This document shows positions 16,342-24,552 of a DNA stretch of 64,000 nucleotides, in pieces (within the stretch, counting starts at the first letter, position 1; each line of letters opens with the position of its first letter). Below the pieces are notes generated by a model. It did not search any database, was not told the origin of the DNA, and saw nothing but the letters and a program-made list of their open reading frames with translations. Made by a program: the position numbers and the translations under genes. The stretch comes from Clostridia bacterium (GTDB taxonomy: Bacteria; Bacillota; Clostridia; Christensenellales; Aristaeellaceae). The stretch lies in NCBI GenBank assembly GCA_017428385.1, contig JAFRQX010000046.1, forward strand, positions 1 to 64,000, in the 5' to 3' direction.

Positions 16342-17424
16342 TCAGTTTTTGACGGCATCGATGAGCTGCGCGACGCAAGGCTTCGGTTCGCCATTGACAT
16401 CAAAGAGAAGAGGATGCTGCTTGATGATCGGTGAACCAGGCTTCATTCCGAAGAAATCCAGCCAGGTATAATCGTCCGCAATACCCCAGGTGGTGACGCA
16501 GTCGATCACATCGGCATAGCTGCGATAGATCTCGAAGAGTTTGACGTAGATTTCGTTGATCTTTGCGAGCTTTTCGGGAGTTGCTTTCAGTGCTTCCTTA
16601 ATATATTCCTCAAATCCCGGGTCTCCCGGCTTAAGGCGGTAATTACCCTGATTGAAGGTGGCCATCATGGAGATATCCAGCTCGGTCACATGGATACGCA
16701 GGCCCATATTTGCGTAGATTTCGATGGAGCGTTTGATTTCGTCATAATCGGGAACTGCCATATGGTGCTGCTGCATACCGATACCGTCGACGCGGCAGCC
16801 TTTTTCCTGCAGGTTACGGATCAGGGAAACGATACGATCCCGTTTATCCGGGACAGTTTCGCTATAGTCGTTATAAAAGAGCTGGGCATCAGGGGCGGCA
16901 TATTTGGACATGGAGCGGAAGGCTGCTTCGATGAAGCCGGTGCCGCAGAGTTTATAGTACTCACTGTTGCGATAAACGGGGCTTTCTCCCGGATTCTTTT
17001 CCGGATCGGGTACGTCATCCCGGGTGGCTTCATTCACCACATCCCAGGCATATACATCCTGGTTGAAGTGCTCACACAGGGCTTTGCTGTGGGCATCAAT
17101 GCGCTCATAAATCAACTCCGGCGCGGCGGGACGGTCACCGTCAAGATACATCCAGGCGGGCGTCTGGTTATGCCAGACAGGCGCATGGGCACGGATTTTC
17201 ACGCTCATCTCCCGTGCCATAGCCACAATGGGATCTGCCAGATCAAAACAGAATTTCCCTTCCTCCGGCTCGGTCGGTTCATACTTCATTTCGTTTTCTG
17301 CCGTCAGACTGTTGAACTGCTGCAGAAGCAGGTCGTGATGCTTTTTGACCTGCATAGGGGAAACCGCTGCTCCGATTTTGAAATACTTTTCGTAAGCCTT
17401 GGCCAGAGAAAGAATTTCGCTCAT
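16342..17424 (-). CDS. Endo-1,4-beta-xylanase, glycoside hydrolase family 10
   Basis: The 360-residue enzyme cleaves internal beta-1,4-xylosidic bonds. GH10 signatures are the N-terminal TAENEMKYEP, HAPVWHNQTPAW, the acid/base glutamate in AWDVVNEA and the nucleophile glutamate in HVTELDIS. There is no signal peptide or carbohydrate-binding module, so it is a cytoplasmic form that would act on imported xylo-oligosaccharides. The promoter region contains two AraR-like operators, which predicts induction by arabinose or arabinoxylan-derived sugars. Confidence 0.93.
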   Translation of the reverse strand: MSEILSLAKAYEKYFKIGAAVSPMQVKKHHDLLLQQFNSLTAENEMKYEPTEPEEGKFCFDLADPIVAMAREMSVKIRAHAPVWHNQTPAWMYLDGDRPAAPELIYERIDAHSKALCEHFNQDVYAWDVVNEATRDDVPDPEKNPGESPVYRNSEYYKLCGTGFIEAAFRSMSKYAAPDAQLFYNDYSETVPDKRDRIVSLIRNLQEKGCRVDGIGMQQHHMAVPDYDEIKRSIEIYANMGLRIHVTELDISMMATFNQGNYRLKPGDPGFEEYIKEALKATPEKLAKINEIYVKLFEIYRSYADVIDCVTTWGIADDYTWLDFFGMKPGSPIIKQHPLLFDVNGEPKPCVAQLIDAVKN

Positions 17425-17459
17425 CCAAGATCCCCTTCCTTAATCATTTTTGTTGATTA

Positions 17460-17506
17460 ATTATACACCGTTGTACGTACATTATGTCAATAAGTTGTAC
17501 CAACAA
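17460..17506 (-). promoter_or_regulatory. Xylanase promoter with two AraR-like operators
   Basis: On the minus strand TTGACA (17485-17490) and TATAAT (17460-17465) are 19 bases apart. TTGTACGTACAT (17471-17482) lies in the spacer and TTGTACCAACAA (17495-17506) just upstream of -35. Both resemble the AraR consensus ATTTGTACGTACAAAT of Bacillus. Confidence 0.65.
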
Positions 17507-17641
17507 ATGATTAAACAATACTTATTTCTGGTTGTTTTTATCTTGCCATACAATATCCGGGAGGATAGAATAAAACAGTGAAAAGAAAAAGCCGGATCTG
17601 ATCCGGGCCTGAAGATCATTCTATCAGTTAAACGAGGCTAT

Positions 17642-18391
17642 ATGAACGAGAATGAAGCAACGCTCCGGCATCTGCTGGACCTGTGCCGGAGAAGCGAACG
17701 AACCGGGAACTGGCAGTATTCCGGCTTTTTGTCCCCGGCGGAACAGGACGAACTGCTGCGCAGTCCGGAAGCAGCCCGATATGCCTTTATCCTGACAGGC
17801 GGATACGAGGCGGCAGAACGGAAAATCCTGGTAGCGGGGGATGAAAGGGACGCGGGACTGGCGGAACCGCCGATCAGTGTGGTGGCGGTGACGCCAAAGT
17901 CCATGAAATACGCGGAGAAACTGACCCACCGGGATTACCTGGGCGCGATTATGAACCTGGGCATTGACAGGAGCCTGACGGGAGATATCCTGGTAAAGGA
18001 CAAGAAAGCCTGGTTCTTCTGTCTGTCCTCCGCGGCGGAAATGCTGGCAGCTTCCCTGACGCAGGTCCGCAAAACGGCGGTAACCGCAGAGGTATGCGGA
18101 ACAGACATTCCAGAAGTCCAACCCGAGTACGCCCCCCTGCGGCTGAATGTGATTTCGGAACGGCTGGACGCCATAACGGCGGCCTTCACGGGACTGTCCC
18201 GGGGACAGGCGGAAAAACTGTTCGGCGCGGAAAAAGTATTTGTGAACGGACGGGTTATAACGGATAAGAGCACGAGGCTGAAGGAAGGGGATATCCTGTC
18301 GGTGCGAGGCTTCGGCAAGGCAGTATATGACGGAATAGAATATGAAACAAAAAAGAGCAGGCTGTGGGTCAGCCTGCGCAAATACGTTTGA
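17642..18391 (+). CDS. ylmH: YlmH-family S4-domain RNA-binding protein
   Basis: The 249-residue protein has the YlmH layout: an N-terminal alpha/beta domain with AGDERDAGL (a DUF-like RNA-binding fold) and a C-terminal S4 domain (about 175-240, LDAITAAFTGLSRGQAEKLF, then VFVNGRV). Members bind the ribosome and 50S-stalled peptidyl-tRNA complexes and take part in ribosome quality control in Bacillota. In many relatives the gene lies in the division cluster with sepF and divIVA; here it stands alone. The ATG at 17642 has only a weak upstream GAGG. Confidence 0.85.
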   Translation: MNENEATLRHLLDLCRRSERTGNWQYSGFLSPAEQDELLRSPEAARYAFILTGGYEAAERKILVAGDERDAGLAEPPISVVAVTPKSMKYAEKLTHRDYLGAIMNLGIDRSLTGDILVKDKKAWFFCLSSAAEMLAASLTQVRKTAVTAEVCGTDIPEVQPEYAPLRLNVISERLDAITAAFTGLSRGQAEKLFGAEKVFVNGRVITDKSTRLKEGDILSVRGFGKAVYDGIEYETKKSRLWVSLRKYV

Positions 18392-18398
18392 AAGATGA

Positions 18399-18428
18399 CC
18401 TGGTTCGTAAGAACCGGGTTATTTTTTC
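18399..18428 (+). terminator. ylmH terminator whose T-run overlaps the end of msrA
   Basis: CCTGGTTC pairs with GAACCGGG (one G-T pair) across GTAA and is followed by TTATTTTTTC. The T-run encodes the final Lys-Lys-stop of msrA on the opposite strand. Confidence 0.8.
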
Positions 18429-18907
18429 AGGTTGAAATACTGATTCGGGATATGGCAGTAGCCGCCGGGGTTTTTGTCCAGGTATTTCTGGTGATACTCC
18501 TCGGCAGAGAAGAAATTCCGGAGGGGCTCCAGTTCCACAGCCAGCTTTGCGCCGGCTTTTTTCTCTTCCGCCTGATAAAAGGCCTGAATCTCCGGAAGGA
18601 GGGATTCATCCGTATAGTAGATACCGGTACGGTACTGAATGCCTTCATCATGTCCCTGGCGGTTGACGGACAGGGGATCAATGACCATGAAATAGTACTT
18701 CAGCAGTTCCGCCAGTGTGATACGGATTTCGTCATAGTCGATACGGAGGGTTTCGGCATGGCCGCTGTCAGCGCAGACATCCTCATAGGAGGGAGCTTTG
18801 TCCGGACCGTTGGCATAACCGACTTCTGTGCAGAGAACGCCGTCAAACTGATCAAAGAACTTCTGCATTCCCCAGAAGCAGCCGCCGGCAAGATAAATGG
18901 TTTTCAT
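18419..18907 (-). CDS. msrA: Peptide-methionine (S)-S-oxide reductase
   Basis: MsrA reduces methionine S-sulfoxide in proteins after oxidative damage. The 162-residue protein shows the active-site motif GCFWG at residues 9-13, GHAETLRIDYD, and the C-terminal GYCHIPNQYF in which the second cysteine recycles the active site. It has the usual length for a single-domain MsrA with no fused MsrB. Its ATG overlaps the stop of the upstream thioesterase gene by 4 bases, so the two are translationally coupled. Confidence 0.95.
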   Translation of the reverse strand: MKTIYLAGGCFWGMQKFFDQFDGVLCTEVGYANGPDKAPSYEDVCADSGHAETLRIDYDEIRITLAELLKYYFMVIDPLSVNRQGHDEGIQYRTGIYYTDESLLPEIQAFYQAEEKKAGAKLAVELEPLRNFFSAEEYHQKYLDKNPGGYCHIPNQYFNLKK

Positions 18908-19338
18908 GATTCCTGTTCCTTTCCTGCTACAGTGTTCATAGAGCTTTCGATTGTCTCGCAGAAATCCGGCATCTCCCGCTTCAGCCGGACAAAACGGCCT
19001 TCCCGGGTCAGGAAGACATGCTCAGACCGGGCTTCACAGACGATATCGTCCGGGTTCTTTCGCATGACATAGCGGATGGTCATCACGACGCCGTTGAAAG
19101 ATTCGACCGATATGTCCACGCTGACCGTATCCCCGAAGGTGCAGGGAGTCTTATATTCACAGGAGATGGCTTTGACCGGGGAGACGATTCCTTTTTCCTC
19201 CATAGCCGTGTACGGGAACCCCAGCTGATCCATCCATTGGATCCGGGCTTCCTCCATCCAGTGGATATAGTTGGCATGATGAACAACACCCATCATATCG
19301 GTTTCATAGTACTGAACCCGATGGGAATACGGCGCCAT
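18904..19338 (-). CDS. Acyl-CoA thioesterase, 4-hydroxybenzoyl-CoA/YbgC hotdog family
   Basis: The 144-residue hotdog-fold protein contains HRVQYYETDMMGVVHHANY at its start. This is the YbgC/4HBT motif in which the aspartate equivalent (ETDMMG) and HxNY are catalytic. It hydrolyses short or medium acyl-CoA thioesters; the physiological substrate cannot be inferred. The start is placed at MAPYSH, with AGGGAGG 6 bases upstream, rather than at a TTG six codons earlier. It is the first gene of a two-gene unit with msrA. Confidence 0.85.
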   Translation of the reverse strand: MAPYSHRVQYYETDMMGVVHHANYIHWMEEARIQWMDQLGFPYTAMEEKGIVSPVKAISCEYKTPCTFGDTVSVDISVESFNGVVMTIRYVMRKNPDDIVCEARSEHVFLTREGRFVRLKREMPDFCETIESSMNTVAGKEQES

Positions 19339-19414
19339 GAGCAACCCTCCCTGCAAAACAGTATATGGAGATTATACATCAGGATGGCGGGAATACAAGT
19401 GTGCGGTCATATGT

Positions 19415-19442
19415 TTGCAATCCGGTCGGGTTTCTGTATAAT
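19415..19442 (+). promoter_or_regulatory. Promoter of the HAD hydrolase gene
   Basis: TTGCAA (19415-19420) and TATAAT (19437-19442) are separated by 16 bases, 44 bases before the ATG. Confidence 0.65.
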
Positions 19443-19485
19443 GACAAAGACCGGTACTGACGCCGGCGGAGGAGAGTGACCGGAA

Positions 19486-20097
19486 ATGACAGCGTATATC
19501 TGGGATCTGGACGGTACATTGCTGGATTCCTATGGCGTGATTGTTGAGGCAGCCGCCAGAACGGCAGCTGATGAAGGAATAAATGATCCGAAAGATTATA
19601 TCCTGAAAGTTGTGAAGCAGAAATCCTGCACTGCCTACATGGAGGAGATCGGCAGTCAGTGCGGAAAGACGGTGCGGGAGGTGTTTGCCCAGTACCAGAA
19701 GCATACACACGCACTGGATGACCTGATCACCCTGATTGACGGAGCGAAGGAAACGCTGGAAAGGCTGCAGGAAGCCGGGGCTGTTCATTTTGTCTATACA
19801 CACCGGGGAAGTTCCTCCGAACCGATCCTGGAGCGGGTGGGAGTCCTGAAGTGCTTCAGGGAAGTGGTAACCTCCATGTATGGATTTGCGCCCAAGCCCT
19901 CGGGTGAAGGAGTGAAATTCCTGGTGGAGAAATACGGCCTGGATCCGGAACAGACCTGGTATGTGGGAGACCGGACGCTGGACGTTCTCTGCGCGAAAGA
20001 CGCCGGTGTGAAGGCACTGCTTTACCTGGCACCGGATACCTGCGTTGAGGCAACGGGGCAGGAAGACAGGATCGTAAAGGATCTGAGGGAAATATAA
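19486..20097 (+). CDS. HAD-superfamily hydrolase, subfamily IA
   Basis: The 203-residue protein has the HAD motifs in order: motif I DLDGTLLDS (residues 7-15), motif II YTHRG (about 105), motif III lysine in APKPSGEG (about 140) and motif IV GDRTLDVL (about 165). The helical cap between motifs I and II places it with the phosphoglycolate phosphatase/beta-phosphoglucomutase group. It should dephosphorylate a small metabolite; which one is not evident. It is monocistronic, with its own promoter and a REP-like terminator downstream. Confidence 0.85.
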   Translation: MTAYIWDLDGTLLDSYGVIVEAAARTAADEGINDPKDYILKVVKQKSCTAYMEEIGSQCGKTVREVFAQYQKHTHALDDLITLIDGAKETLERLQEAGAVHFVYTHRGSSSEPILERVGVLKCFREVVTSMYGFAPKPSGEGVKFLVEKYGLDPEQTWYVGDRTLDVLCAKDAGVKALLYLAPDTCVEATGQEDRIVKDLREI

Positions 20098-20101
20098 AAA
20101 C

Positions 20102-20121
20102 AATTCATAATTCATAATGAA
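20102..20121 (+). repeat. Heptamer array, AATTCAT type, about 3 units
   Basis: AATTCAT, AATTCAT and AATGAAT follow the HAD gene stop by four bases. The flanks AACAA and TTGTT can close it into a weak hairpin. Confidence 0.65.
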
Positions 20122-20138
20122 TGTTGTTGAGACAATGA

Positions 20139-20175
20139 AAAACCAGACAAGAGAACCGTCCCCTTGTCTGGTTTT
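20139..20175. terminator. REP-like hairpin with GAACCGTCCCC loop, copy 2
   Basis: AAAACCAGACAA and TTGTCTGGTTTT enclose GAGAACCGTCCCC; TGTTT follows. The core matches the element at 16305-16337 except for one loop base. It separates two convergent genes and would terminate both. Confidence 0.8.
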
Positions 20176-20178
20176 TGT

Positions 20179-20853
20179 TTATTCAGCTTTTTCCGGAGTA
20201 CCAAAGGGACAGGCAGCCATACAGAGCCCGCAGGCACTCTTCCGGCCGAGCTTGCGGATAAAGGCGCTGCGCATTTTATTGCAGCGATGGAAATCAATGA
20301 TCTCTTCCCGCAGTTTGCTGGCATCCCACCGGACGTTCTTAAGCGCTTTGCAGGGGCAAATATCCACGCAGCGGCGGCAGTTTTCCGGACAACGGCTTTC
20401 AGTGATCGGCTCCCCATAGGTAAAGGGTGCGTTGATCAGCACGGCAGACAGCCGTACCCGAGGCCCGTAACGCTCAGTAATGATCACATCGTTCCGGCCG
20501 ATCCAACCGATGCCGGCACGGGTTGCCGCATATTTGTAAGAGAATTCCGCCAGAAGGTCGGTTTCATTATTCTGGGCCATCGGCGGGATATAATATACGA
20601 CTTTCTGCTCTTTCAGCAGTGCTTCAAGTTTTTCCAGAAACGCTTCAAGCCGGTCCCGGGATGAGCAGATTGCCGCATCAAAATCCGGCTCCGTATAGAT
20701 CCCGGGCGTCAGCTGTTTTCCGTGAGGTACCGCCAGGACAAGGGCAGAAGGGTATTCCTGTGCAAGAGGACTGTAGGATATATCCGCAAACCCATAAAGG
20801 ATATCCGGGTACTGTGCCAGGAGATTCCTGACAGCACTTTCGAGGATTGTCAT
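20179..20853 (-). CDS. Epoxyqueuosine reductase-like iron-sulfur protein, short form
   Basis: The 224-residue protein has the QueG-type N-terminal domain (DUF1730-like, with YSYKYAATRAGIGWIGRN) followed by two 4Fe-4S cysteine groups, CPENCRRCVDICPCKAL and CGLCMAACPFGTP. Typical QueG is longer and carries HEAT repeats after the clusters; these are missing here. It may therefore act on another substrate or be a QueG relative with unknown role. The ATG overlaps the stop of the upstream acetyltransferase gene (ATGA), which argues for this start rather than a longer frame. Confidence 0.8.
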   Translation of the reverse strand: MTILESAVRNLLAQYPDILYGFADISYSPLAQEYPSALVLAVPHGKQLTPGIYTEPDFDAAICSSRDRLEAFLEKLEALLKEQKVVYYIPPMAQNNETDLLAEFSYKYAATRAGIGWIGRNDVIITERYGPRVRLSAVLINAPFTYGEPITESRCPENCRRCVDICPCKALKNVRWDASKLREEIIDFHRCNKMRSAFIRKLGRKSACGLCMAACPFGTPEKAE

Positions 20854-21896
20854 TCCATAATCTCCATATATCTTCGGAAGGTTTTGAAACCTGCAGCTTC
20901 GTAGAAAGCCAGGGCACCGCGGTTGAACTCCCACATGTTCAGCTCAAGCCGCTTGAACCCTTTTTCCTTTACAAAATCAAGAATGAAACGGATCATGGCG
21001 CTGGCGACACCCTGCCGCCGGAAGTTTTCATCCACGCAGAATTCATCGATATCCAGGAAATCCCGCTCAAACATGAAGGGGTTTTCCGGACGGTTGATAT
21101 GGTGCAGAATGGCAAAGCTGCAGACTTTTCCTTCTGCTTCCGCCACGACAATTTCCTGATCGGGATCCTTCCAGATTGTGAAAAGGTAATCCCGCAGCTC
21201 GTCGCAGAAACCGGGTTTAAAGACATCGGGTTTACCTTTCACATGTAAATCATTAACCACTTTGCGCAGTTTATTTACTGCTTCCAGATCCTCTTCCCGG
21301 GCAAAACGGACAATGACCGGAGCGGGAGACGTATGGCGTTCCACCGGGGTGCGGTCGCTCTGCAGCAAGGCGTAGCAGCAGACATCACAGATGCCCTGAT
21401 TGTTTCTTCCGGCTCCGCGTTGAATGCCTTCTTTCAGCATACCGGCTTTTGCCATGACACGTCCGGATTTGGGGTTGTTTACATCATGATGGGCAGTGAT
21501 GCGATGGAGGCTGACGGTGTCGAAAAGGTAATCCATAACAGCCCGCAGGGCTTCCGGCATGATCCCCCGGCCCCAGAAAGCTTTGCCCATGCAGTAGCCG
21601 ATTTCTGCTTCCTCAAGCTGCTCAATTAAGTGCACAACAGCAATATTGCCGATAACGCTGCCGGTCTCCTTCAGGACTATTGCCCACTGAAAGAAATCGC
21701 CGTCCTCATAGTGAGAAATCCAGTCATTCAATACCATGCGGGTAATATCCACGCTGGAATGTGTGGGCCAGGTCAGGAAACGGGTGACTTCCGGGTCGGA
21801 AGCCCAGTTATTGAACATATCTTCAGCATCTTCGATTTTAAACGGCCGAAGGATCAGCCGATGGGTTTCCAGGGTCTGTGTTCCGGTTTTATTCAT
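20850..21896 (-). CDS. Tandem GNAT acetyltransferase (two fused domains)
   Basis: The 348-residue protein holds two complete GNAT domains. Residues about 8-180 resemble RimJ/RimL acetyltransferases (THRLILRPFKIEDAEDMF, YCMGKAFWGRGIMPEAL). Residues about 195-345 form a second GNAT domain with the acetyl-CoA loop FRRQGVASAMIRF and ALAFYEAAGFK. The fusion is unusual because the two halves come from different GNAT subgroups. Substrates are unknown. It is coupled by ATGA overlap to the QueG-like gene downstream. Confidence 0.85.
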   Translation of the reverse strand: MNKTGTQTLETHRLILRPFKIEDAEDMFNNWASDPEVTRFLTWPTHSSVDITRMVLNDWISHYEDGDFFQWAIVLKETGSVIGNIAVVHLIEQLEEAEIGYCMGKAFWGRGIMPEALRAVMDYLFDTVSLHRITAHHDVNNPKSGRVMAKAGMLKEGIQRGAGRNNQGICDVCCYALLQSDRTPVERHTSPAPVIVRFAREEDLEAVNKLRKVVNDLHVKGKPDVFKPGFCDELRDYLFTIWKDPDQEIVVAEAEGKVCSFAILHHINRPENPFMFERDFLDIDEFCVDENFRRQGVASAMIRFILDFVKEKGFKRLELNMWEFNRGALAFYEAAGFKTFRRYMEIME

Positions 21897-21973
21897 AGGG
21901 AATATCCTTCCTTTCTCTTTTTTAGCAGCGTGAAACGGGAGATCAATTCAGTATTTTGACTTCAGGCTCCTGT

Positions 21974-22465
21974 TTACAGGCAGAACTTCATATATCCGCA
22001 GGTGAACGGAAAGAAATCATATTTCTCCGTGCCCGTATGAACCGCTCCGTTGCGTTCATACCATTGCCGGAGGACAGTGTTCTCTTCCACAATGCCCAGG
22101 TTGATCACTTTGCAATGCTGTTCCCTGGCTGTATCCATCGCATGTTTCAGCAGTTTCTCCCCGATTCCCTGATGCCTGTATTTCGGAAGAACCGCCAGGT
22201 TGCTCAGTTCACACTCACCGGAATCAAGAAGCTTCAGGGAATAATATCCGCGGATAATGCCGTCTTCCACATCTGCAAACATCAGCCGGTGCTCACCCTC
22301 CATCTGCCAGAGCAGCCATTCCTCTGTCATGGCAAAAGCGGTGAACCGGGGAGCATTTTCTTTTGTAAAACCAAATTCATCCGCAACTGTCCGGAAACTC
22401 TCCCGGATTACCCGGACACATTCGGTAATATCTGCTCGTTCAACTTTCCGGATCATTTGAATCAC
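21974..22465 (-). CDS. GNAT-family N-acetyltransferase
   Basis: The 163-residue protein has the GNAT fold with the acetyl-CoA-binding motif KYRHQGIGEKLLKHA (about residue 97) and a C-terminal QWYERNGAVHTG beta-bulge motif. The frame as given starts with GTG overlapping the methyltransferase stop; an ATG three codons downstream (22456) is equally plausible because neither has ideal Shine-Dalgarno spacing. It follows the methyltransferase gene and precedes the tandem GNAT gene by about 77 bases. The acceptor is unknown. Confidence 0.82.
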   Translation of the reverse strand: MIQMIRKVERADITECVRVIRESFRTVADEFGFTKENAPRFTAFAMTEEWLLWQMEGEHRLMFADVEDGIIRGYYSLKLLDSGECELSNLAVLPKYRHQGIGEKLLKHAMDTAREQHCKVINLGIVEENTVLRQWYERNGAVHTGTEKYDFFPFTCGYMKFCL

Positions 22466-23292
22466 TGTTCCTTTCTCTTTAAAATCCAGATCAGGTTGCT
22501 CTGGTACCGGGAAGCAGAGGCAGGATCTTTCAGATCCTCCTTGTCTCCTTTATAACCGCGATAAATATCCAACACTTCAAAACCGCAGAGCTGCGCCAGG
22601 AGGAACATTTCCCACCGCGTTGTCTGACGCATCATCAGGGGACGGATCCTTTCGCCGATAATTTCGTCCTTATCGTTGTATTCAACGAATTTCCAGTTGC
22701 CGCTCATCTGCTGCGTATAAGGATTATAACTGATCGCATTATAAATCTTTTCCCGGTTTCCGTCATGGTTGACGTATTCCAGACGGAAGGAATAATCATC
22801 GGGAGACGTCTGCATCTGGGCTGCCTGTATCGGCGGCCAGGGGTCGAAGGTATTGAGCGTCAGGATGCCTCTGGGAAGCAGCTGCTCCCGCAGGTTTTTC
22901 AGGGCGGCAATCTGCAGGGCCTGATCCGGCAGGTGCATGAAACCGCTGCGGGCGATGATGGCCAGGGAATACTTTTTACCGGAGCTGAATTTTGTCATAT
23001 CCGCGGGGATAATGTTCAGGGAAAGACCGAGAGCTTCCGCTTTGGCAGAAGCAACCTTACACATCTCCTCAGAAAGATCCGTACCGTCGACGCTGATACC
23101 GCGCTCCGCCAGGTAAAGCAGCACGGCACCCGTGCCGCAGGCAACGTCCACCACGCCGCCGGAACCGTATTTCCGGGCCAGATCCAGGTAAAACTCCTGA
23201 AACCCCTCGTGATGATCCGTTCCCTGAGTGTACATGACCTCCAGATATCGGTCGTAGTTCTCGGCAACATCCCTGAAATCGTGCAGATCCAT
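22462..23292 (-). CDS. Class I SAM-dependent methyltransferase
   Basis: The 276-residue protein contains the SAM-binding glycine motif VVDVACGTGAVLLYLAERG (about residue 50), the acidic VDGTDLSEEM strand and NIIPADMTKF. The C-terminal extension after residue 150 is larger than in minimal class I enzymes. The start at MDLHDFRD has GAGGAGG 7 bases upstream. It overlaps the downstream GNAT gene by four bases. Substrate is not predictable from sequence. Confidence 0.85.
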   Translation of the reverse strand: MDLHDFRDVAENYDRYLEVMYTQGTDHHEGFQEFYLDLARKYGSGGVVDVACGTGAVLLYLAERGISVDGTDLSEEMCKVASAKAEALGLSLNIIPADMTKFSSGKKYSLAIIARSGFMHLPDQALQIAALKNLREQLLPRGILTLNTFDPWPPIQAAQMQTSPDDYSFRLEYVNHDGNREKIYNAISYNPYTQQMSGNWKFVEYNDKDEIIGERIRPLMMRQTTRWEMFLLAQLCGFEVLDIYRGYKGDKEDLKDPASASRYQSNLIWILKRKEQ

Positions 23293-23337
23293 GGTACTCC
23301 TCCTCACTTTTTTTCTGATAAGATTCCGGATAAAAAA

Positions 23338-23369
23338 AGATCACTTATCCCGAGCGAGATAAGTGATCT
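23338..23369 (-). terminator. Terminator of the 32-residue peptide gene
   Basis: AGATCACTTATC and GATAAGTGATCT form a 12-bp perfect stem with an 8-base loop. On the minus strand it is followed by a run of seven T. Confidence 0.85.
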
Positions 23370-23397
23370 TGATCAATGCGGCCGCATTTTCCGGAAT

Positions 23398-23496
23398 CTA
23401 CTTTTCTCTGCTCTTCAAACGGGTGTACGCGTAATAACCGTAGCCAGTATAAGCTGCGGTCTTCTTAGTCATGGTAGTGACTGCGTACTTCGCCAT
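23398..23496 (-). CDS. Tyrosine-rich 32-residue peptide
   Basis: A 33-codon frame encodes MAKYAVTTMTKKTAAYTGYG and then YYAYTRLKSREK. It carries AAAGGAG 8 bases before the ATG, and a strong terminator lies 29 bases after the stop, so it forms its own short unit. The peptide is basic, with six tyrosines, and has no signal sequence, membrane helix or cysteine. I do not recognise the family. It may be a small ribosome- or membrane-associated protein; no function is proposed. Confidence 0.65.
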   Translation of the reverse strand: MAKYAVTTMTKKTAAYTGYGYYAYTRLKSREK

Positions 23497-23568
23497 GAGA
23501 AGAGCTCCTTTCCGAAAAAGATTGGAGCGAGTATACTCCCGGAGTTGCTGCCATGTCAAGCAGTTTTT

Positions 23569-24354
23569 TCAGATTGCCGGCATGACGGCTTCCGGAGCGG
23601 GTGTTTCCACTTCCCGGAGGGCCAGGCCTTCCATACCCGGATCCAGCCAGAGGGCGGGACGTACGGAATGGTTAACCAGCTGCACATTACTGCTTGCCAG
23701 GCTGCCGTCATAATCCACAATGAGGGCTTTGCCCTGGGCTTTTCCGGGGGAACGAAGCCACCAGGTGCCGCCCGGACGGTTATCTGTCATGTATTCTTTC
23801 CAGCGGTAAGCGCCATGGGAAGCTGCGATACTGGTCGGTGCGCACATCCTTGTTCCGTCGCCAAGCAGATATTTTGCGAAGGCTTCCCTGTAGCTCAGCA
23901 GGAAAACCCGGTCCAGGGTATCAGCACCGCCGGGAAGATCTGTTTTACGTCCCTGATCCGGGCCGTTATTTACCTCAGTAAACAGGATTGCAGACTGTTC
24001 CTCAGGTGTGAAGGCAGCTTCGAGAAAGTCGCCGTTCATCCAGCTGCGCAGGGTGCTTTCCTCCCAGGTGGTTTCCGCACCTTCATCGTTATACGGAACA
24101 GCGTCCAGGCCATAGCGGCTGAGGAGCAGGAGATTGCCATCGTGTTCCTCCAGTACAATCCATTCTATTTCCTCCGGACCGTTATCCGGATTGTTATCCT
24201 GTTCATATTTCCCAAAGGTGAGGACTGTCCGGGCATTTTCCGCGGCATCCAGGATTTCAGCTTCGCCGCTGCCACCGAACATATAAAGAAGGATAACGAT
24301 CAGAAACAGGACATAACCAATACGTTTCATAACAGTCACATCATGAGTTTCCAT
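23569..24354 (-). CDS. DUF6273 domain protein with N-terminal membrane anchor, copy 1
   Basis: The 261-residue protein has one N-terminal hydrophobic segment (RIGYVLFLIVILLYMF), then a DUF6273-type domain with EEIEWIVLEE, LLLLSRYGLDAVPYN, TWEESTLRSWMN and TWWLRSPG. DUF6273 resembles the formylglycine-generating-enzyme/C-type-lectin-like fold and occurs on secreted proteins of Clostridia; its role is unknown. A paralogue lies at 30550-31269, and both share a 55-bp element just upstream of the start. The start METHD was chosen because GGAGG lies 11 bases upstream. Confidence 0.78.
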   Translation of the reverse strand: METHDVTVMKRIGYVLFLIVILLYMFGGSGEAEILDAAENARTVLTFGKYEQDNNPDNGPEEIEWIVLEEHDGNLLLLSRYGLDAVPYNDEGAETTWEESTLRSWMNGDFLEAAFTPEEQSAILFTEVNNGPDQGRKTDLPGGADTLDRVFLLSYREAFAKYLLGDGTRMCAPTSIAASHGAYRWKEYMTDNRPGGTWWLRSPGKAQGKALIVDYDGSLASSNVQLVNHSVRPALWLDPGMEGLALREVETPAPEAVMPAI

Positions 24355-24380
24355 TACTGCATACCTCCTTCCACGATACC

Positions 24381-24435
24381 AGCATAGCAAACAAGTCTTA
24401 CTTTCAGGTGACTTTTACCTTACGGTTTCGTAAGG
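24381..24435 (-). promoter_or_regulatory. Conserved 55-bp upstream element of the DUF6273 genes, copy 1
   Basis: It matches 31293-31347 in 48 of 55 positions. It contains ACTTTCAGGTG followed at 11-bp spacing by ACTTTTACC, and a palindrome CTTACG-GTTT-CGTAAG. In the other copy the G-C pair next to the loop is A-T, a paired change that preserves the palindrome. Confidence 0.7.
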
Positions 24436-24464
24436 GGGGCTACGTCATCGTTTAATGCGATGAC

Positions 24465-24485
24465 AATGAAGAATGAAAAATGAAG
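24465..24485 (+). repeat. Heptamer array, AATGAAG type, 3 units
   Basis: AATGAAG, AATGAAA, AATGAAG follow the small hairpin GTCATCG-TTTAATG-CGATGAC (24443-24463). They lie downstream of the LacI terminator on the minus strand. Confidence 0.8.
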
Positions 24486-24494
24486 AAAAACAGA

Positions 24495-24523
24495 AAAACT
24501 CCTGCGTTGAAGGCAGGAGTTTT
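24495..24523 (-). terminator. Terminator of the lacI-family gene
   Basis: AAAACTCCTGC and GCAGGAGTTTT form an 11-bp stem with a 7-base loop. The minus-strand read-out continues TTTTTCTG. Confidence 0.8.
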
Positions 24524-24552
24524 GAATAAAGACCGAATAAGCGGATATAAAG

